Source: Nocardioides panzhihuensis (GTDB lineage Bacteria; Actinomycetota; Actinomycetes; Propionibacteriales; Nocardioidaceae). Taken from it: a DNA stretch of 64,000 nt. Location of the stretch: contig NZ_JACBZR010000001.1 of assembly GCF_013408335.1 (NCBI RefSeq), positions 1,054,001-1,118,000 on the forward strand. Reading direction: 5' to 3'. Position 1 is the stretch's first letter. The number at the start of each line of letters is the position of its first letter. The notes beneath the pieces are model-generated. The model was given only the letters and a program-made list of their open reading frames with translations, had not been told where the DNA came from and ran no database searches. Shown here in pieces: positions 24,292 to 36,226 of the stretch. A program made the translations under genes and the position numbers.

Positions 24292-25860
24292 ATGCCATCG
24301 CCCCGGGTATCGCTGATCACCGCCGTCTACAACCCGCCCGCCGATGCCTTCGAGGACACGATCGCGTCGGTCCTCGGCCAGACGTACGAGGACTGGGAGT
24401 GGATCCTCAGCGACGATCGTTCGCCGGACTCCTGGGTGCTGCCGCGGCTGCGCCAGCTGGCCGCGACCGAGCCGCGGGTGCGGATCGTCGAGCGTGCCGA
24501 GAACGGCGGGATCGTGGCCGCATCGAACTCGTCGCTGGCCGAGGCGACCGGTGAGCTGGTCGCCCTGCTCGACCACGACGACGTGCTCGAGCCGAACGCG
24601 CTGGAGAAGATGGTCCGTGCCTACGACAGGTTCGAGGACCTCGACTACGCCTACAGCGACCAGGACCTGATGAGCGACGCGGGCGAGCTCCGCGACGCCT
24701 ACTACAAGCCCGACTGGTCCCCCGAGCGGCTGCGCCACCACAACTACTGCACCCACTTCTCGGTCTTCCGCCGCTCCGTCGTGGAGGAGGTCGGCGGCTT
24801 CCGGGAGGGGTTCGACGGCTCCCAGGACCATGACCTCGTGCTGCGCGTCAGCGAGCGGGCGCGACGTATCGTCCACGTCCCCGGCGCGCTCTACCACTGG
24901 CGTCAGGTGCCCGGCTCGGCCGCCGCCGACAACCAGGCCAAGCCGTACGCCTGGGACGCCGGCGTACGCGCGGTGCAGGGTCAGCTGGACCGGCTGGGGA
25001 TCCGGGCGACGGCCTCACGCGGCGTCTCGCCCGGGCTCTACCGCGTTGAGCGAGAGCCCGACCTGGACACTCCGGTCAGCGTGATCATCCCGACCATCGG
25101 GACCAGCGCGATCGTGTGGGGTTCGATGCGCGCGATGGTCGTCGAGACCGTACGTTCGGTGGTCGCCTCCACCAAGCACCGCGACGTCGAGTTCGTGATC
25201 GTCTACGACACCCCGACCCCGGCGCCGGTCCTGGACGCGCTGCGGGCGATCGAGGGCGCCGACATCAAGCTGGTCGAGTTCACCGAGAAGTTCAGCTTCA
25301 GCGCCAAGTGCAACGTCGGCGCTGCGCACGCGCGCGGTGACGTGCTGATCTTCCTCAACGACGACATGGAGGCCTACTCCGACGGCGTGATCGAGCAGCT
25401 GATCGCCCCGCTGCGCGAGCCCGACGTCGGGATGACCGGGCCGAAGCTGCTCTTCGAGGACTACCGCATCCAGCACGCCGGGCTGGTGTACGGCAGCGGC
25501 ACCATCACGCACGCCTACTACCGCGCGCGTCCCGAGGAGCGGGGCAACCACGGTGAGCTGCACATCAACCGGGAGACCTCCGCGCTCACCGGCGCCTGCG
25601 TCGCGATGCGGCGCGAGGTCTTCTTCGACGCCGGCGGGTTCAGCGAGCGCCTCCCGATCAACTACAACGACGTCGACCTCTCCTTGAAGGTCCGCCGCTC
25701 GCTCGGCCTGCGGCTGGTCTGGCTCCACGACGTGGTCCTCTTCCACTTCGAGTCGGTCAGCCGCGACAACGCGGTCCACGACTGGGAGAAGGACTTCATC
25801 AACAACCGCTGGGGCAACTACCTGCAGGTCCGCGAGGGTTACTCCAACGGCGTGCGCTGA
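24292..25860 (+). CDS. Glycosyltransferase with two GT2 domains
   Basis: A 522-residue protein with two tandem GT-A domains. Domain 1 (about residues 1–230) has RVSLITAVYNPPADAFEDTI, the metal motif LLDHDDVLEPN and GFDGSQDHDLVLR. Domain 2 (about 255–522) has VSVIIPTIGTSAI, FLNDDMEAY and the acceptor motif LTGACVAMRREVFFDAGGF with NYNDVDLSLK. Bifunctional enzymes of this form elongate O-antigen-like or rhamnan polysaccharides. It converges on a methyltransferase that resembles those of glycan assembly clusters. Confidence 0.88.
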   Translation: MPSPRVSLITAVYNPPADAFEDTIASVLGQTYEDWEWILSDDRSPDSWVLPRLRQLAATEPRVRIVERAENGGIVAASNSSLAEATGELVALLDHDDVLEPNALEKMVRAYDRFEDLDYAYSDQDLMSDAGELRDAYYKPDWSPERLRHHNYCTHFSVFRRSVVEEVGGFREGFDGSQDHDLVLRVSERARRIVHVPGALYHWRQVPGSAAADNQAKPYAWDAGVRAVQGQLDRLGIRATASRGVSPGLYRVEREPDLDTPVSVIIPTIGTSAIVWGSMRAMVVETVRSVVASTKHRDVEFVIVYDTPTPAPVLDALRAIEGADIKLVEFTEKFSFSAKCNVGAAHARGDVLIFLNDDMEAYSDGVIEQLIAPLREPDVGMTGPKLLFEDYRIQHAGLVYGSGTITHAYYRARPEERGNHGELHINRETSALTGACVAMRREVFFDAGGFSERLPINYNDVDLSLKVRRSLGLRLVWLHDVVLFHFESVSRDNAVHDWEKDFINNRWGNYLQVREGYSNGVR

Positions 25861-25903
25861 CCCGGCGCCACGGTCTCAGACCTCGACGCCGAGCCGGCCA
25901 GGA

Positions 25904-26950
25904 TCAGCCCTGGGCCGCGCGGCGGAGCCGGCGGATGACCCGGCGGCAGAAGTTCCGCACCGGGTGGCGGGTGGCGTAGGTCAGGTCGGCCTCGAGGCCG
26001 GCGACCTTGCCGCGCAGCCGCTCGATGCGCTCGCGGCGGCGCCGGTTGACCTCGCGGGCCTCGCGCAGCTGCTTGGAGAGGGTGCCGACCCGAGCCTGGG
26101 CAGAGTTGGCGGAGGCCTGGATGCCGAGGATGTGGTCGCGGGTGGCCAGCCGGGAGCGGGTGGCCTCCTCGAACCTCGTGGTGTGGACGTCGCGGACCCT
26201 GACCTCGTCGGCCGGGGCGGCCTGGACGAGCTCGGGCGCGGCCGGGGGGAGCTCGCCGTCGGCGAGCGGCCGGGCGGAGAGCTGGAACTGGTAGACCAGC
26301 GCGTCGGGCTGCTGGCGCACCCACTCCACGGCCACCTCGGGCAGCGGCCCCGGGTCGACTGCGACCTCGACGTTGAGCGGGTCGGCGGTGGTGCCGCGCA
26401 GCTCCTCGACGGCGTACCCGGCCTCGGCGAAGAGCGCGAGAAGGCCCTCACGGGAGTAGAACTTGATGTGGGTGTGATCCAGGAGGCCGGTGTCGGTGGT
26501 CTGCCAGCGGCCCTGGAGCAGGGCGAGGCGGACCGAGCCATGGGTCACGTTGGGGATCGAGATGACCACCCTGCCGCCTGGGGTGAGCAGGTCACGGGCC
26601 TGCTCGAGCGCAGCCCGAGGGTCGGTGAGGTGCTCCAGGACGTCGGCGAAGATCACCACGTCGAACGAGCCGGGCTCGACGATCTCGGTCAGCGGCGTCG
26701 CGTCGAGATCGGCGACGATCACCTTCTCCAGGACCTTCTCGGCCAGGCTCGCGGCCTCGCGGTCGAGCTCGATGCCGGTGACGGTGCAGCCGCGCTCGGT
26801 GAGGATCCGGCCGACCTCGCCGGTCCAGCAGCCGACATCGAGGACGTTCTTCCCGCTGCCCGCCGCCGGGGCCGACTCAGCCAGGTCGAGGACCTGCACG
26901 TGGCTGGTGTTGCGGTGATCGAGGTCGATCTCGACGGCGTAGTGCGACAT
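25904..26950 (-). CDS. Class I methyltransferase with C-terminal coiled coil
   Basis: A 348-residue protein starting at ATG 26950–26948 (MSHYAVEIDL). SAM motif I is VLDVGCWTGEVGRIL, with an acidic end of strand 2 (VTGIELD) and motif IV FDVVIFADVLEHL; NVTHGSVRLALLQGRW and HTHIKFYSREGL are typical of O-methyltransferases acting on glycan-linked substrates. A basic predicted coiled coil (about residues 275–330) ends the protein. The layout, a SAM domain plus coiled coil beside a GT, mirrors the pair at 410–2469, where the coiled coil is N-terminal. The substrate is unknown. Confidence 0.83.
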   Translation of the reverse strand: MSHYAVEIDLDHRNTSHVQVLDLAESAPAAGSGKNVLDVGCWTGEVGRILTERGCTVTGIELDREAASLAEKVLEKVIVADLDATPLTEIVEPGSFDVVIFADVLEHLTDPRAALEQARDLLTPGGRVVISIPNVTHGSVRLALLQGRWQTTDTGLLDHTHIKFYSREGLLALFAEAGYAVEELRGTTADPLNVEVAVDPGPLPEVAVEWVRQQPDALVYQFQLSARPLADGELPPAAPELVQAAPADEVRVRDVHTTRFEEATRSRLATRDHILGIQASANSAQARVGTLSKQLREAREVNRRRRERIERLRGKVAGLEADLTYATRHPVRNFCRRVIRRLRRAAQG

Positions 26951-26963
26951 GCGACGAGGGTAG

Positions 26964-27485
<522 letters not shown>

Positions 27486-27524
27486 TCCCCGGTCGGCGCG
27501 GGTCTGCCGGCTCACGACCACTAG

Positions 27525-27908
<384 letters not shown>

Positions 27909-27920
27909 GTCCGGCAGCGT

Positions 27921-30134
27921 GTGACCGCGGAGAGCCGGGCGGCGCGTACGGCCGCTGCCGATGAGCAGTGCGCGAAGGCGTACGTGTCGGCCGGCGGCCC
28001 CGAGGTCGGGGTCGCCCTGGTCGCGGTCGGCGGATACGGCCGGGGCGAGCTCGCTCCGTTCTCCGACTGGGACGTCGTCTTGGTGCACGACGATGCCATC
28101 TCCCCGGGATCCGTGGCCGAGCAGGTCTGGTATCCGCTCTGGGACGCCGCGCCCAGGCTCGACCACTCGGTGCGCTCCTTCTCCGAGATCCTCTCGGCCT
28201 CGACCGGGGACCTGCGGGTAGCCCTGGGGTTGCTCGACATCCGGCACCTGGCCGGCGACCGTGGGCTCGTGCTGCGGCTGCGTACGACCATGCTGGCGCA
28301 CTGGCGAAAGCATGCCCGTGCGCTGCTGCCCGAGCTGCGGACGATGAACGTGGAGCGCCACCAGCGCGCCGGTGAGCTCGCGCACGCCTCGGTCCCGGAC
28401 CTGAAGGAGATGTACGGCGGGCTGCGGGACGCGGTGGTGATCAAGGCGATCGTGGCCACCTGGCTGATCGACGTGCCCGCGGTCGACCTGGAGACCTCGC
28501 GCCGGGCGATGCTCGACGTGCGGGACCACGTGCAGGAGATCGCCGGCCGGTCCACCGACCGGGTCGTGCCGGAGATGTGGGACCAGCTCGCCGAGCGGCT
28601 CGAGCTGCCCGACGGGCGCGCCGCGCACGCCCACGTACGCACGATCGGCCGCCGTCTCACCCATCTCTCCCGGCTGGCCTGGCGGCGAGTGGACGGCGTC
28701 CTGGAGCGTTCGCGCCCCGGTGCGCCGCGCCGCCCGCGGCTCGCGCCGCTGGGCCAAGGCCTGGCGCTGGCCTCCGGCGAGGTGGTGCTCGCGCCGGGGG
28801 CTCGTCCGTCGCGGGACCCGCTGATGCTGCTTCGGGCCTCGGCGCTGGCCGCCGAGCACGGTGTCGCGCTCGCGCCGCCGACCGCGGCACGACTGGCTCG
28901 GGAGACCCCGGCGCTGCCCGATCCGTGGCCGGAGGAGGCGCGTCGGCTCTTCGTACGGCTGCTGGGCGCCGGGCGCGGGCTGCTCGCGGTCTGGGAGACC
29001 CTGGAGGAGACCGGCGCGGTCTCGCGGATCCTGCCCGAGTGGGAACGGATCCGGCTGCTCCCGCACGCCTCGATCATCCATCGCTTCACCGTCGACCGAC
29101 ACACCGTCGAGGCCTGCATCGAGTCGGTCGCGCTGCTGCCGCGGGTCGCCCGTCCGGACGTGCTGCTGGTCGCGGCGCTGCTCCACGACATCGGCAAGGG
29201 GTCGCTGACCGAGCACTGCGTCGCGGGAGAGCCGATCGCCCGCCGGATCGCCACCCGGATGGGCTTCCCCGACGACGAGGTCGCCCTGATCTCGCTGCTG
29301 GTGCGCCAGCACCTGCTGCTCTCGACGACCGCGACCACGCGTGACCCCGACGACCCGGCGACGGTCGATCTCGTGGTCGACACAATGGGCGACGCGGAGG
29401 CGCTCGCGCTGCTCACCTCGCTCACCGAGGCCGACGCGCGTGCGACGAGCGCCCAGGCCTGGACCAGCTGGCGGGCCCGGCTCGTCCTCGACCTCGCCCG
29501 GCGGGCCGCGCGCGTCCTCGACACCGGCATCGCGGCGGGGGAGCGGCCGCAGCCCGCGGTGGAGATCCCCGAGAGCGTACGTTCGGGCTCGGCCTCCTTC
29601 CGTGCCGAGCCGCTCGCCGGCGGCGCCCGGGTGTGGGCGATCGCGCCCGACCGGCTCGGCCTGCTCGCCGATCTGGCGGCCACCTTCGCCGTCGCGCGGC
29701 TTCCGGTGCGGGCCTGCCGTGCCTGGTCGCAGGGAGGGTTCGGGGTCAGCGTGTGGGACCTCGACGACTCCTATGTCGACGCCGCGGTGCTGCGTACCCG
29801 CTTCTCGGCCATCACCGAGGGCCGCCTCGACCCGGCCTCCCGGCTGGCGCCGAGCGCGGCCGCGCGGGGGAGCGAACCCTCGATCGAGGTGCGTCCTGAG
29901 GCATCCAGCAAGGCCACCGTCCTCGAGGTGCGCACCATCGACCGCCCCGGGGTCGTCTACACCGTCGCCGCTTCGCTGGCACGCATGGAGATCGCCGTCC
30001 GCTCCGCCCACATCTCCACCCTCGGCCCGCAGGCCGTCGACGTGTTCTATCTCCAGGAGGCCTCTGCCGGCGCCCTCGCCGAGCAGCGGGCCGCCGAGGC
30101 GGCGCATGTTGTGCGTGCTGCGCTGGCGCGCTGA
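27921..30134 (+). CDS. glnD: PII nucleotidyltransferase GlnD
   Basis: A 737-residue protein from GTG 27921. The nucleotidyltransferase domain has GGYGRGELAPFSDWDVV near the N-terminus (GG..RxE...SDxD). The HD phosphohydrolase domain has LLVAALLHDIGKGS and later VALISLLVRQHL. Two ACT domains end the protein (VWAIAPDRLGLLADLAATF and VLEVRTIDRPGVVYTVAASL). It adds or removes a nucleotidyl group on PII Tyr51 according to nitrogen status; in actinobacteria studied so far the group is AMP. It is shorter than E. coli GlnD (890), as usual for the phylum. Confidence 0.95.
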   Translation: MTAESRAARTAAADEQCAKAYVSAGGPEVGVALVAVGGYGRGELAPFSDWDVVLVHDDAISPGSVAEQVWYPLWDAAPRLDHSVRSFSEILSASTGDLRVALGLLDIRHLAGDRGLVLRLRTTMLAHWRKHARALLPELRTMNVERHQRAGELAHASVPDLKEMYGGLRDAVVIKAIVATWLIDVPAVDLETSRRAMLDVRDHVQEIAGRSTDRVVPEMWDQLAERLELPDGRAAHAHVRTIGRRLTHLSRLAWRRVDGVLERSRPGAPRRPRLAPLGQGLALASGEVVLAPGARPSRDPLMLLRASALAAEHGVALAPPTAARLARETPALPDPWPEEARRLFVRLLGAGRGLLAVWETLEETGAVSRILPEWERIRLLPHASIIHRFTVDRHTVEACIESVALLPRVARPDVLLVAALLHDIGKGSLTEHCVAGEPIARRIATRMGFPDDEVALISLLVRQHLLLSTTATTRDPDDPATVDLVVDTMGDAEALALLTSLTEADARATSAQAWTSWRARLVLDLARRAARVLDTGIAAGERPQPAVEIPESVRSGSASFRAEPLAGGARVWAIAPDRLGLLADLAATFAVARLPVRACRAWSQGGFGVSVWDLDDSYVDAAVLRTRFSAITEGRLDPASRLAPSAAARGSEPSIEVRPEASSKATVLEVRTIDRPGVVYTVAASLARMEIAVRSAHISTLGPQAVDVFYLQEASAGALAEQRAAEAAHVVRAALAR

Positions 30135-30152
30135 GGGGGCGGGTGCCGGGTG

Positions 30153-30243
30153 GGGTATCTGTGGGATACCCGGTCGACCGGGTATCCATGGACTTGACGG
30201 GCACTGAAACACCCTTCAAGTCCATGAAGTGCCCGTCCAGTCC
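30153..30243. repeat. Interlocking palindromes between glnD and ffh
   Basis: A perfect 24-bp palindrome (30164–30187, half site GGATACCCGGTC) has an extra GGGTATC arm at 30153–30159. Directly after it, CATGGACTTG (30187–30196) pairs with 30217–30226, while GGACTTGACGGGCACT (30190–30205) pairs at 15 of 16 positions with 30228–30243. The two stems overlap and exclude each other. It may terminate glnD transcription or be a mobile palindrome remnant. Confidence 0.7.
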
Positions 30244-30326
30244 ACCCAGGCGGACGCTGGATGACGTATGAGATGGGTCTGTTCGTTAGGCTATGAGGCA
30301 CATCTCGCAACTGCTGAAGGACCGCT

Positions 30327-31889
<1,563 letters not shown>

Positions 31890-31900
31890 CCGAGGCCCTG

Positions 31901-32263
31901 GTGGCGACGGTCCTGGTCGTCGACGGCGCGAACGTCGTCGGTGCCCGTCCCGACGGCTGGTGGAAGGATCGTGCCGGCGCCGCGCGCCGTCTGCACGAGG
32001 CGCTGCTGGTCGCCGATCTCCCGCAGGACCGGATCGTCCTGGTCCTGGAGGGACAGGCCAAGGGCGGCGTACGTCCGGGCAGGGACGCCCACGTGCTCAC
32101 CGTCCACGCGCCCAAGGACGGCGACGCCGCGATCGTCGGCGTCGTCCGTGAGGCGCTGGAGAAGGGCGACCGGGTGACGCTGGTGAGCGCGGACCGGATG
32201 CTGCAGGCACGCTGCGGCGGGGCGACCGCGCTCGGTCCCACCTGGCTGCTCGACCAGATCTGA
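31901..32263 (+). CDS. NYN/PIN-like domain protein
   Basis: A 120-residue protein from GTG 31901, 11 bp after ffh. It begins VLVVDGANVVGARPDGWWKD, the classic DGxNxxG start of NYN/YacP-type PIN nucleases. Acidic residues follow at VLVLEGQ, APKDGDAAIVGVV and VTLVSADRML (TxD strand). The pattern suggests a small RNA-processing nuclease, but activity is inferred only from fold and acidic residues. It is probably co-transcribed with ffh. Confidence 0.78.
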   Translation: MATVLVVDGANVVGARPDGWWKDRAGAARRLHEALLVADLPQDRIVLVLEGQAKGGVRPGRDAHVLTVHAPKDGDAAIVGVVREALEKGDRVTLVSADRMLQARCGGATALGPTWLLDQI

Positions 32264-32438
32264 CCCGGCCCCACGAACCGGGCGGCCCCGGTTGACATTG
32301 GCGATCGGGGCCGTGAACCGCCGTTTGCGTGCAGTCATGGGTCGAGAAGCTGCGGCGGGATCGAATTGTCGGGTCCGAGTTGGCCGAATCTTCGATTCGC
32401 GACGCGGGGATCGAGCCATTTCAGTGCATGATTCGTCC

Positions 32439-34139
32439 ATGCAGACGCTTCGCGTAGACGTATCGGGACGTGCGCTCAGCTTCCCACCCGACAAGATCGT
32501 CCGGATCGGGCGCTCGATCGACGCTGACGTGGTGCTCGCGTCCACCTCGGTCTCGCGTGCTCATGCCGAGCTCCGTCCGGACCCTTCTGGATGGAAGCTG
32601 GTCGACGTGGGCTCCGCGGGCGGGACGTACGTCGCCGGAAGCCGCGTCACCGAGGTGCCGTTGACCGGGGCGACGCAGATCCAGCTCGGCCCGGCGGGAC
32701 CGGGATCGACGATCACCGTCTCCCTCGACGACGCCCCGGTGGCGGCCGGTGCCCCGCGCGCCCAGGCACCCGCTCCGCCCCCGCCGCCGGCGATGCCAGG
32801 CGCGACGGCTGCTCCGCGCCCGGAGGTGGCGCCGGTGCCGCCGCCGGCCAACCTGCCGCCCGCGAGCCACGCGGCCACCCAGGACATCTCCGAGATGACG
32901 ATCGCCCCGGGGATGGCGCGCCCGGCCGCCCCCGGCCAGGCGCCGACGCCGCCGAGCGGGCCTGACCTGCTGCTGGTGGCCGAGGGCAAGGAGCATCGCT
33001 TCCGCCATCCGAACACGGTGACCATCGGTCGAGCCGCGGACAACTCGGTCGTGCTCGAGGACCAGGGCGTCTCGCGCCAGCACGCCCGGCTGGTGGCCAA
33101 ACCGGGCGGCTGGACCTTCGAGAACGGCTCTCAGACCGGCTCGTTCCTCAAGGGGAAGCCGCTGGTCCGGGAGGAGATCGACGAGGAGACCGAGATCCGC
33201 CTCGGGCACCCGGTCGCCGGCGAGATCCTCAAGGTCATCCCGATCTACGCGGCCGAGATCGAGGTCGCTCGCGCGGCCGCGAAGCGCCGCAACAAGCTCC
33301 TGATGTGGAGCGGGATCGGGGCCGCGGCCGCGGTGGTGGTCATCGGACTGGTGGTGGCGATGTTCGTGGTCCCCGGCGGCGACCCGGCCGCCCAGGACAC
33401 CGGACTGACCAAGGACGAGCTCAACAGCGCGCAGCGGGCAGCTGTCTGGATCACCTACGCGCCGACCGAGGACACCATCGCGATGGGATCGGGGTCGATC
33501 GTCACCGAGGACGGCAAGATCCTCACCAACGCGCACGTCGCCGACCCGGCGCAGATCCCGGAGTACGCCGCCAAGGGCGAGGTCTCGCCCGAGGTCGTCA
33601 ACATCCACATGACCGACCCGGCCGAGGGCTACAAGGTCGGCGAGCCCGACTACATCGCCAAGGTCATCGAGTCCGACGGCGAGGTCGACAGCGCGGTCGT
33701 GCAGATCATCGCCGACGGCAACGGCGACCCGGTGAACCCGTCCTCGCTGGACCTGCCGACGATCTCGCTCGGCGACTCGGACGCGGTCGACCGCGGCGAC
33801 TACATCGCCACGATCGGCTTCCCGATGCTGCCGAAGGAGAGCTTCGCGGACAAGAAGGGCGTGCTCTTCCAGCCGCCGACCGTCGCGGAGGGCAACGTGG
33901 CGACCATCCTCTCCTTCGAAGGGGAGGAGCGGGCCGTCTTCGACGTCACCGCCCGGATCTCCAGCGGCAACTCCGGTGGCGCCGCGGTCAACGACGACGG
34001 TGAGCTCGTCGGCGTACCGACCTCCATCGGGTGGGACGAGAGCAACGTCGTCACCGGCCAGGTCATCCCGCTGGCCCAGCACTTCCCGATCCTCGAGGCG
34101 GCCGGGGTGAAGGTGCCTGCCGGGTCTGGCTCGAAGTAG
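32439..34139 (+). CDS. FHA–FHA–TM–trypsin-like serine protease
   Basis: A 566-residue protein from ATG 32439. FHA domain 1 spans about residues 18–90 (VRIGRSIDADVVLA, SVSRAHAEL) and FHA domain 2 about 175–265 (VTIGRAADNSVVLED, GVSRQHARL); a Pro/Ala-rich linker lies between. A single membrane helix (about 290–312) leads to an extracellular trypsin/HtrA-like domain with His in LTNAHVADP (about 365), Asp in GEVDSAVVQ (about 416) and Ser in ISSGNSGGAAV (about 511); there is no PDZ domain. FHA domains bind phosphothreonine, so Ser/Thr kinase signalling may gate a surface protease. About 175 bp upstream is non-coding. Confidence 0.88.
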   Translation: MQTLRVDVSGRALSFPPDKIVRIGRSIDADVVLASTSVSRAHAELRPDPSGWKLVDVGSAGGTYVAGSRVTEVPLTGATQIQLGPAGPGSTITVSLDDAPVAAGAPRAQAPAPPPPPAMPGATAAPRPEVAPVPPPANLPPASHAATQDISEMTIAPGMARPAAPGQAPTPPSGPDLLLVAEGKEHRFRHPNTVTIGRAADNSVVLEDQGVSRQHARLVAKPGGWTFENGSQTGSFLKGKPLVREEIDEETEIRLGHPVAGEILKVIPIYAAEIEVARAAAKRRNKLLMWSGIGAAAAVVVIGLVVAMFVVPGGDPAAQDTGLTKDELNSAQRAAVWITYAPTEDTIAMGSGSIVTEDGKILTNAHVADPAQIPEYAAKGEVSPEVVNIHMTDPAEGYKVGEPDYIAKVIESDGEVDSAVVQIIADGNGDPVNPSSLDLPTISLGDSDAVDRGDYIATIGFPMLPKESFADKKGVLFQPPTVAEGNVATILSFEGEERAVFDVTARISSGNSGGAAVNDDGELVGVPTSIGWDESNVVTGQVIPLAQHFPILEAAGVKVPAGSGSK

Positions 34140-34153
34140 GTAGCCTGCGTCAC

Positions 34154-35227
34154 ATGACTGCTCTGCGCTTCTCCGGCCCGGTCCTTCCCGATGGAGAGGT
34201 GCGTGACCTCTACGTCCTCGACGGCCGCATCACCTACGAGCGGCCGTCGGGGGCCGAGACGGGCGCCTCCGGCTGGATCGTGCCCGGTCTCGTCGACGCC
34301 CACTGCCATGTCGGCCTCGGGCCTGATGGCGCCGTCGACCAGGAGACGGCCGAGGCCCAGGCGATCGCCGACCGTGACGCCGGCGCGCTGCTCCTGCGCG
34401 ACGCCGGCTCCGCCGCCGACACCCGCTGGGTCCAGGCCCGCGAGGACCTGCCCCGGCTGATCCGCGCCGGCCGCCACATCGGACGTACGAAGCGCTACAT
34501 GCGCAACTACGCCGACGAGGTCGAGCCCGACGGCCTCGTCGAGGCCGTCGAGCGGCAGGCCCGCTCCGGGGACGGCTGGGTCAAGCTCGTCGGTGACTGG
34601 ATCGACCGTGCCGAGGGAGACCTGAAGCCGTCCTTCCCCGCCGAGTCGTTCGCCGAGGCGATCAAGGTCGCCCACGACAACGACGCCCGCGTGACGGCGC
34701 ACTGCTTCGGCAGCGAGGTGCTGCCGGGCTTGATCGAGGCCGGGATCGACTGCATCGAGCACGGCACGGGGCTGACCCCCGACCTCGTCGAGACGATGGC
34801 CGAGCAGGGGACCGCGCTGGTCCCCACTGTCGCCCAGCTGGAGATCTTCCCCGACCTGGCCGCCGCCGCGGCACCCAAGTTCCCGACGTACGCCGCCACC
34901 ATGGAGGACCTCTACGCCCGCCGTCGCGAGACGATCATGAGCGCCTACGAGGCAGGCGTCGCCCTCTACGCCGGTTCCGACGGAGCAGGGGCCCAGCTGC
35001 ACGGCGTCCTCCCGACAGAGATCCTCGCCATGCACCGGCTCGGGCTTCCGGCCGACGTCGTCCTCGGCGCCGCCTCCTGGCGCGCCCGGGAGTGGCTCGG
35101 TCACAACCCCGGCCTCGCCGAGGGAGACCCTGCCGACTTCGTCGTCTACGACACCAACCCCCTCGATGACCTGGCCGTCCTCGCGCGGCCGGCTGCCGTC
35201 GTACTCCGGGGGAAGATCTACGCCTGA
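34154..35227 (+). CDS. Amidohydrolase family protein
   Basis: A 357-residue cytoplasmic amidohydrolase. The N-terminal beta sandwich leads to the metal motif VPGLVDAHCHVGLG; later metal residues are apparent in GWVKLVGDW (Lys), VTAHCFG (His), DCIEHGTGL (His) and LYAGSDGAG (Asp). This full set fits imidazolonepropionase/prolidase-type binuclear enzymes. It stands between the FHA protease and rpsP with short spacing but no obvious functional link. The substrate is unknown. Confidence 0.87.
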   Translation: MTALRFSGPVLPDGEVRDLYVLDGRITYERPSGAETGASGWIVPGLVDAHCHVGLGPDGAVDQETAEAQAIADRDAGALLLRDAGSAADTRWVQAREDLPRLIRAGRHIGRTKRYMRNYADEVEPDGLVEAVERQARSGDGWVKLVGDWIDRAEGDLKPSFPAESFAEAIKVAHDNDARVTAHCFGSEVLPGLIEAGIDCIEHGTGLTPDLVETMAEQGTALVPTVAQLEIFPDLAAAAAPKFPTYAATMEDLYARRRETIMSAYEAGVALYAGSDGAGAQLHGVLPTEILAMHRLGLPADVVLGAASWRAREWLGHNPGLAEGDPADFVVYDTNPLDDLAVLARPAAVVLRGKIYA

Positions 35228-35400
35228 CCCGGCTGAGATTTCGTCGGTTCCGGGGACCTCTGGCAAACTGAGATATGTGTCCTGTGCGCAGGGACCCTCT
35301 CACCCAGCGCAGCAGTGCCCGCCGAAGGTGCCTGACGGGTGTCCCCACACCGACACGGGCCTCTTCACCCATATTCGATTCCAAAGGAATACCACCAACA

Positions 35401-35901
35401 GTGGCTGTCAAGATCCGCTTGAAGCGCCTGGGCAAGATCCGGGTTCCGCAGTACCGCATCGTCATCGTCGACTCGCGCAAGAAGCGCGACGGCGCTGTCA
35501 TCGAGGAGATCGGTCTCTACCGTCCCAAGGAGGAGCCGAGCTTCATCCAGGTCGACTCCGAGCGCGCCCAGTACTGGCTCGGCGTCGGCGCCCAGCCGAC
35601 CCCGGCTCTCGAGGCGATCCTCAAGGTGACCGGCGACTGGCAGAAGTTCAAGGGCCTCCCGGGCGCCGAGGGCACCCTCCGGTTCGCCCCGGCGAAGCCC
35701 GACAAGCTCGAGCTCTTCAACAAGGCTCTCGCCGAGGCGCACGCGTCGGCTGGTTCCGAGGCTGTCACCAAGAAGGCCAAGAAGGACGAGAAGGCCGACA
35801 AGGTCGAGGAGCCCAAGGCCGAAGAGCCGAAGGTCGAGGAGCCCAAGGCTGAGGAGCCCAAGGCCGAGGAGACCCCGGCCGCCGCTGAGGCCGAGGCCTG
35901 A
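35401..35901 (+). CDS. rpsP: 30S ribosomal protein S16 with acidic tail
   Basis: GTG 35401 gives a 166-residue S16 ([20 protein letters not shown] at the N-terminus; VQPTP-like block [12 protein letters not shown]). The core ends near residue 118. The remaining part is a Lys/Glu tail with repeats of the type [14 protein letters not shown], ending [13 protein letters not shown]16 proteins are often about 80–100 residues, so the tail is an addition; a similar acidic repeat ends S2 in this genome. AAAGGA lies about 12 nt before the start. khpA, rimM and trmD follow in the usual order. Confidence 0.96.
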   Translation: MAVKIRLKRLGKIRVPQYRIVIVDSRKKRDGAVIEEIGLYRPKEEPSFIQVDSERAQYWLGVGAQPTPALEAILKVTGDWQKFKGLPGAEGTLRFAPAKPDKLELFNKALAEAHASAGSEAVTKKAKKDEKADKVEEPKAEEPKVEEPKAEEPKAEETPAAAEAEA

Positions 35902-35906
35902 GCAGC

Positions 35907-36149
35907 ATGCTCTCTGAAGCTCTCGAGCACCTCGTCCGAGGAGTCGTCGACAACCCGGACGAGGTGAGCGTGCGTGACAAGCAGCTTCGTCGCGGTTCCG
36001 TCCTCGAGGTCCGGGTCCACCCCGACGACCTCGGCAAGGTGATCGGCCGCGGCGGACGCACCGCCAGCGCGTTCCGCACCGTCGTCTCGGCTCTTGCCGG
36101 CAAGGGCGGCGCGCGGATCGACTTCGTCGACGTCGACGGCGGTCGCTGA
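35907..36149 (+). CDS. khpA: KH-domain RNA-binding protein KhpA
   Basis: An 80-residue protein, ATG 35907, 5 bp after rpsP. A single KH domain with the GxxG loop in KVIGRGGRTASAFRT and an N-terminal segment LEHLVRGVVDNPDEV define KhpA (YlqC), a small RNA chaperone that pairs with KhpB/Jag and affects cell division and sRNA-linked regulation. The position between rpsP and rimM is conserved in Gram-positive bacteria. Confidence 0.95.
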   Translation: MLSEALEHLVRGVVDNPDEVSVRDKQLRRGSVLEVRVHPDDLGKVIGRGGRTASAFRTVVSALAGKGGARIDFVDVDGGR

Positions 36150-36173
36150 GCACCGGCTGTTCCAGCTCACGAC

Positions 36174-36201
36174 GGGCGCCACTCCCTCGGGGGTGGCGCC
36201 C
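36174..36201 (+). terminator. Hairpin after khpA
   Basis: GGGCGCCAC (36174–36182) pairs with GTGGCGCCC (36193–36201), and an inner CCC/GGG pairing extends the stem. It is followed by gttgctcattt, a weakly T-rich stretch. It probably ends or reduces transcription of rpsP–khpA. Confidence 0.75.
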
Positions 36202-36226
36202 GTTGCTCATTTCGGCGACCGGTTGC

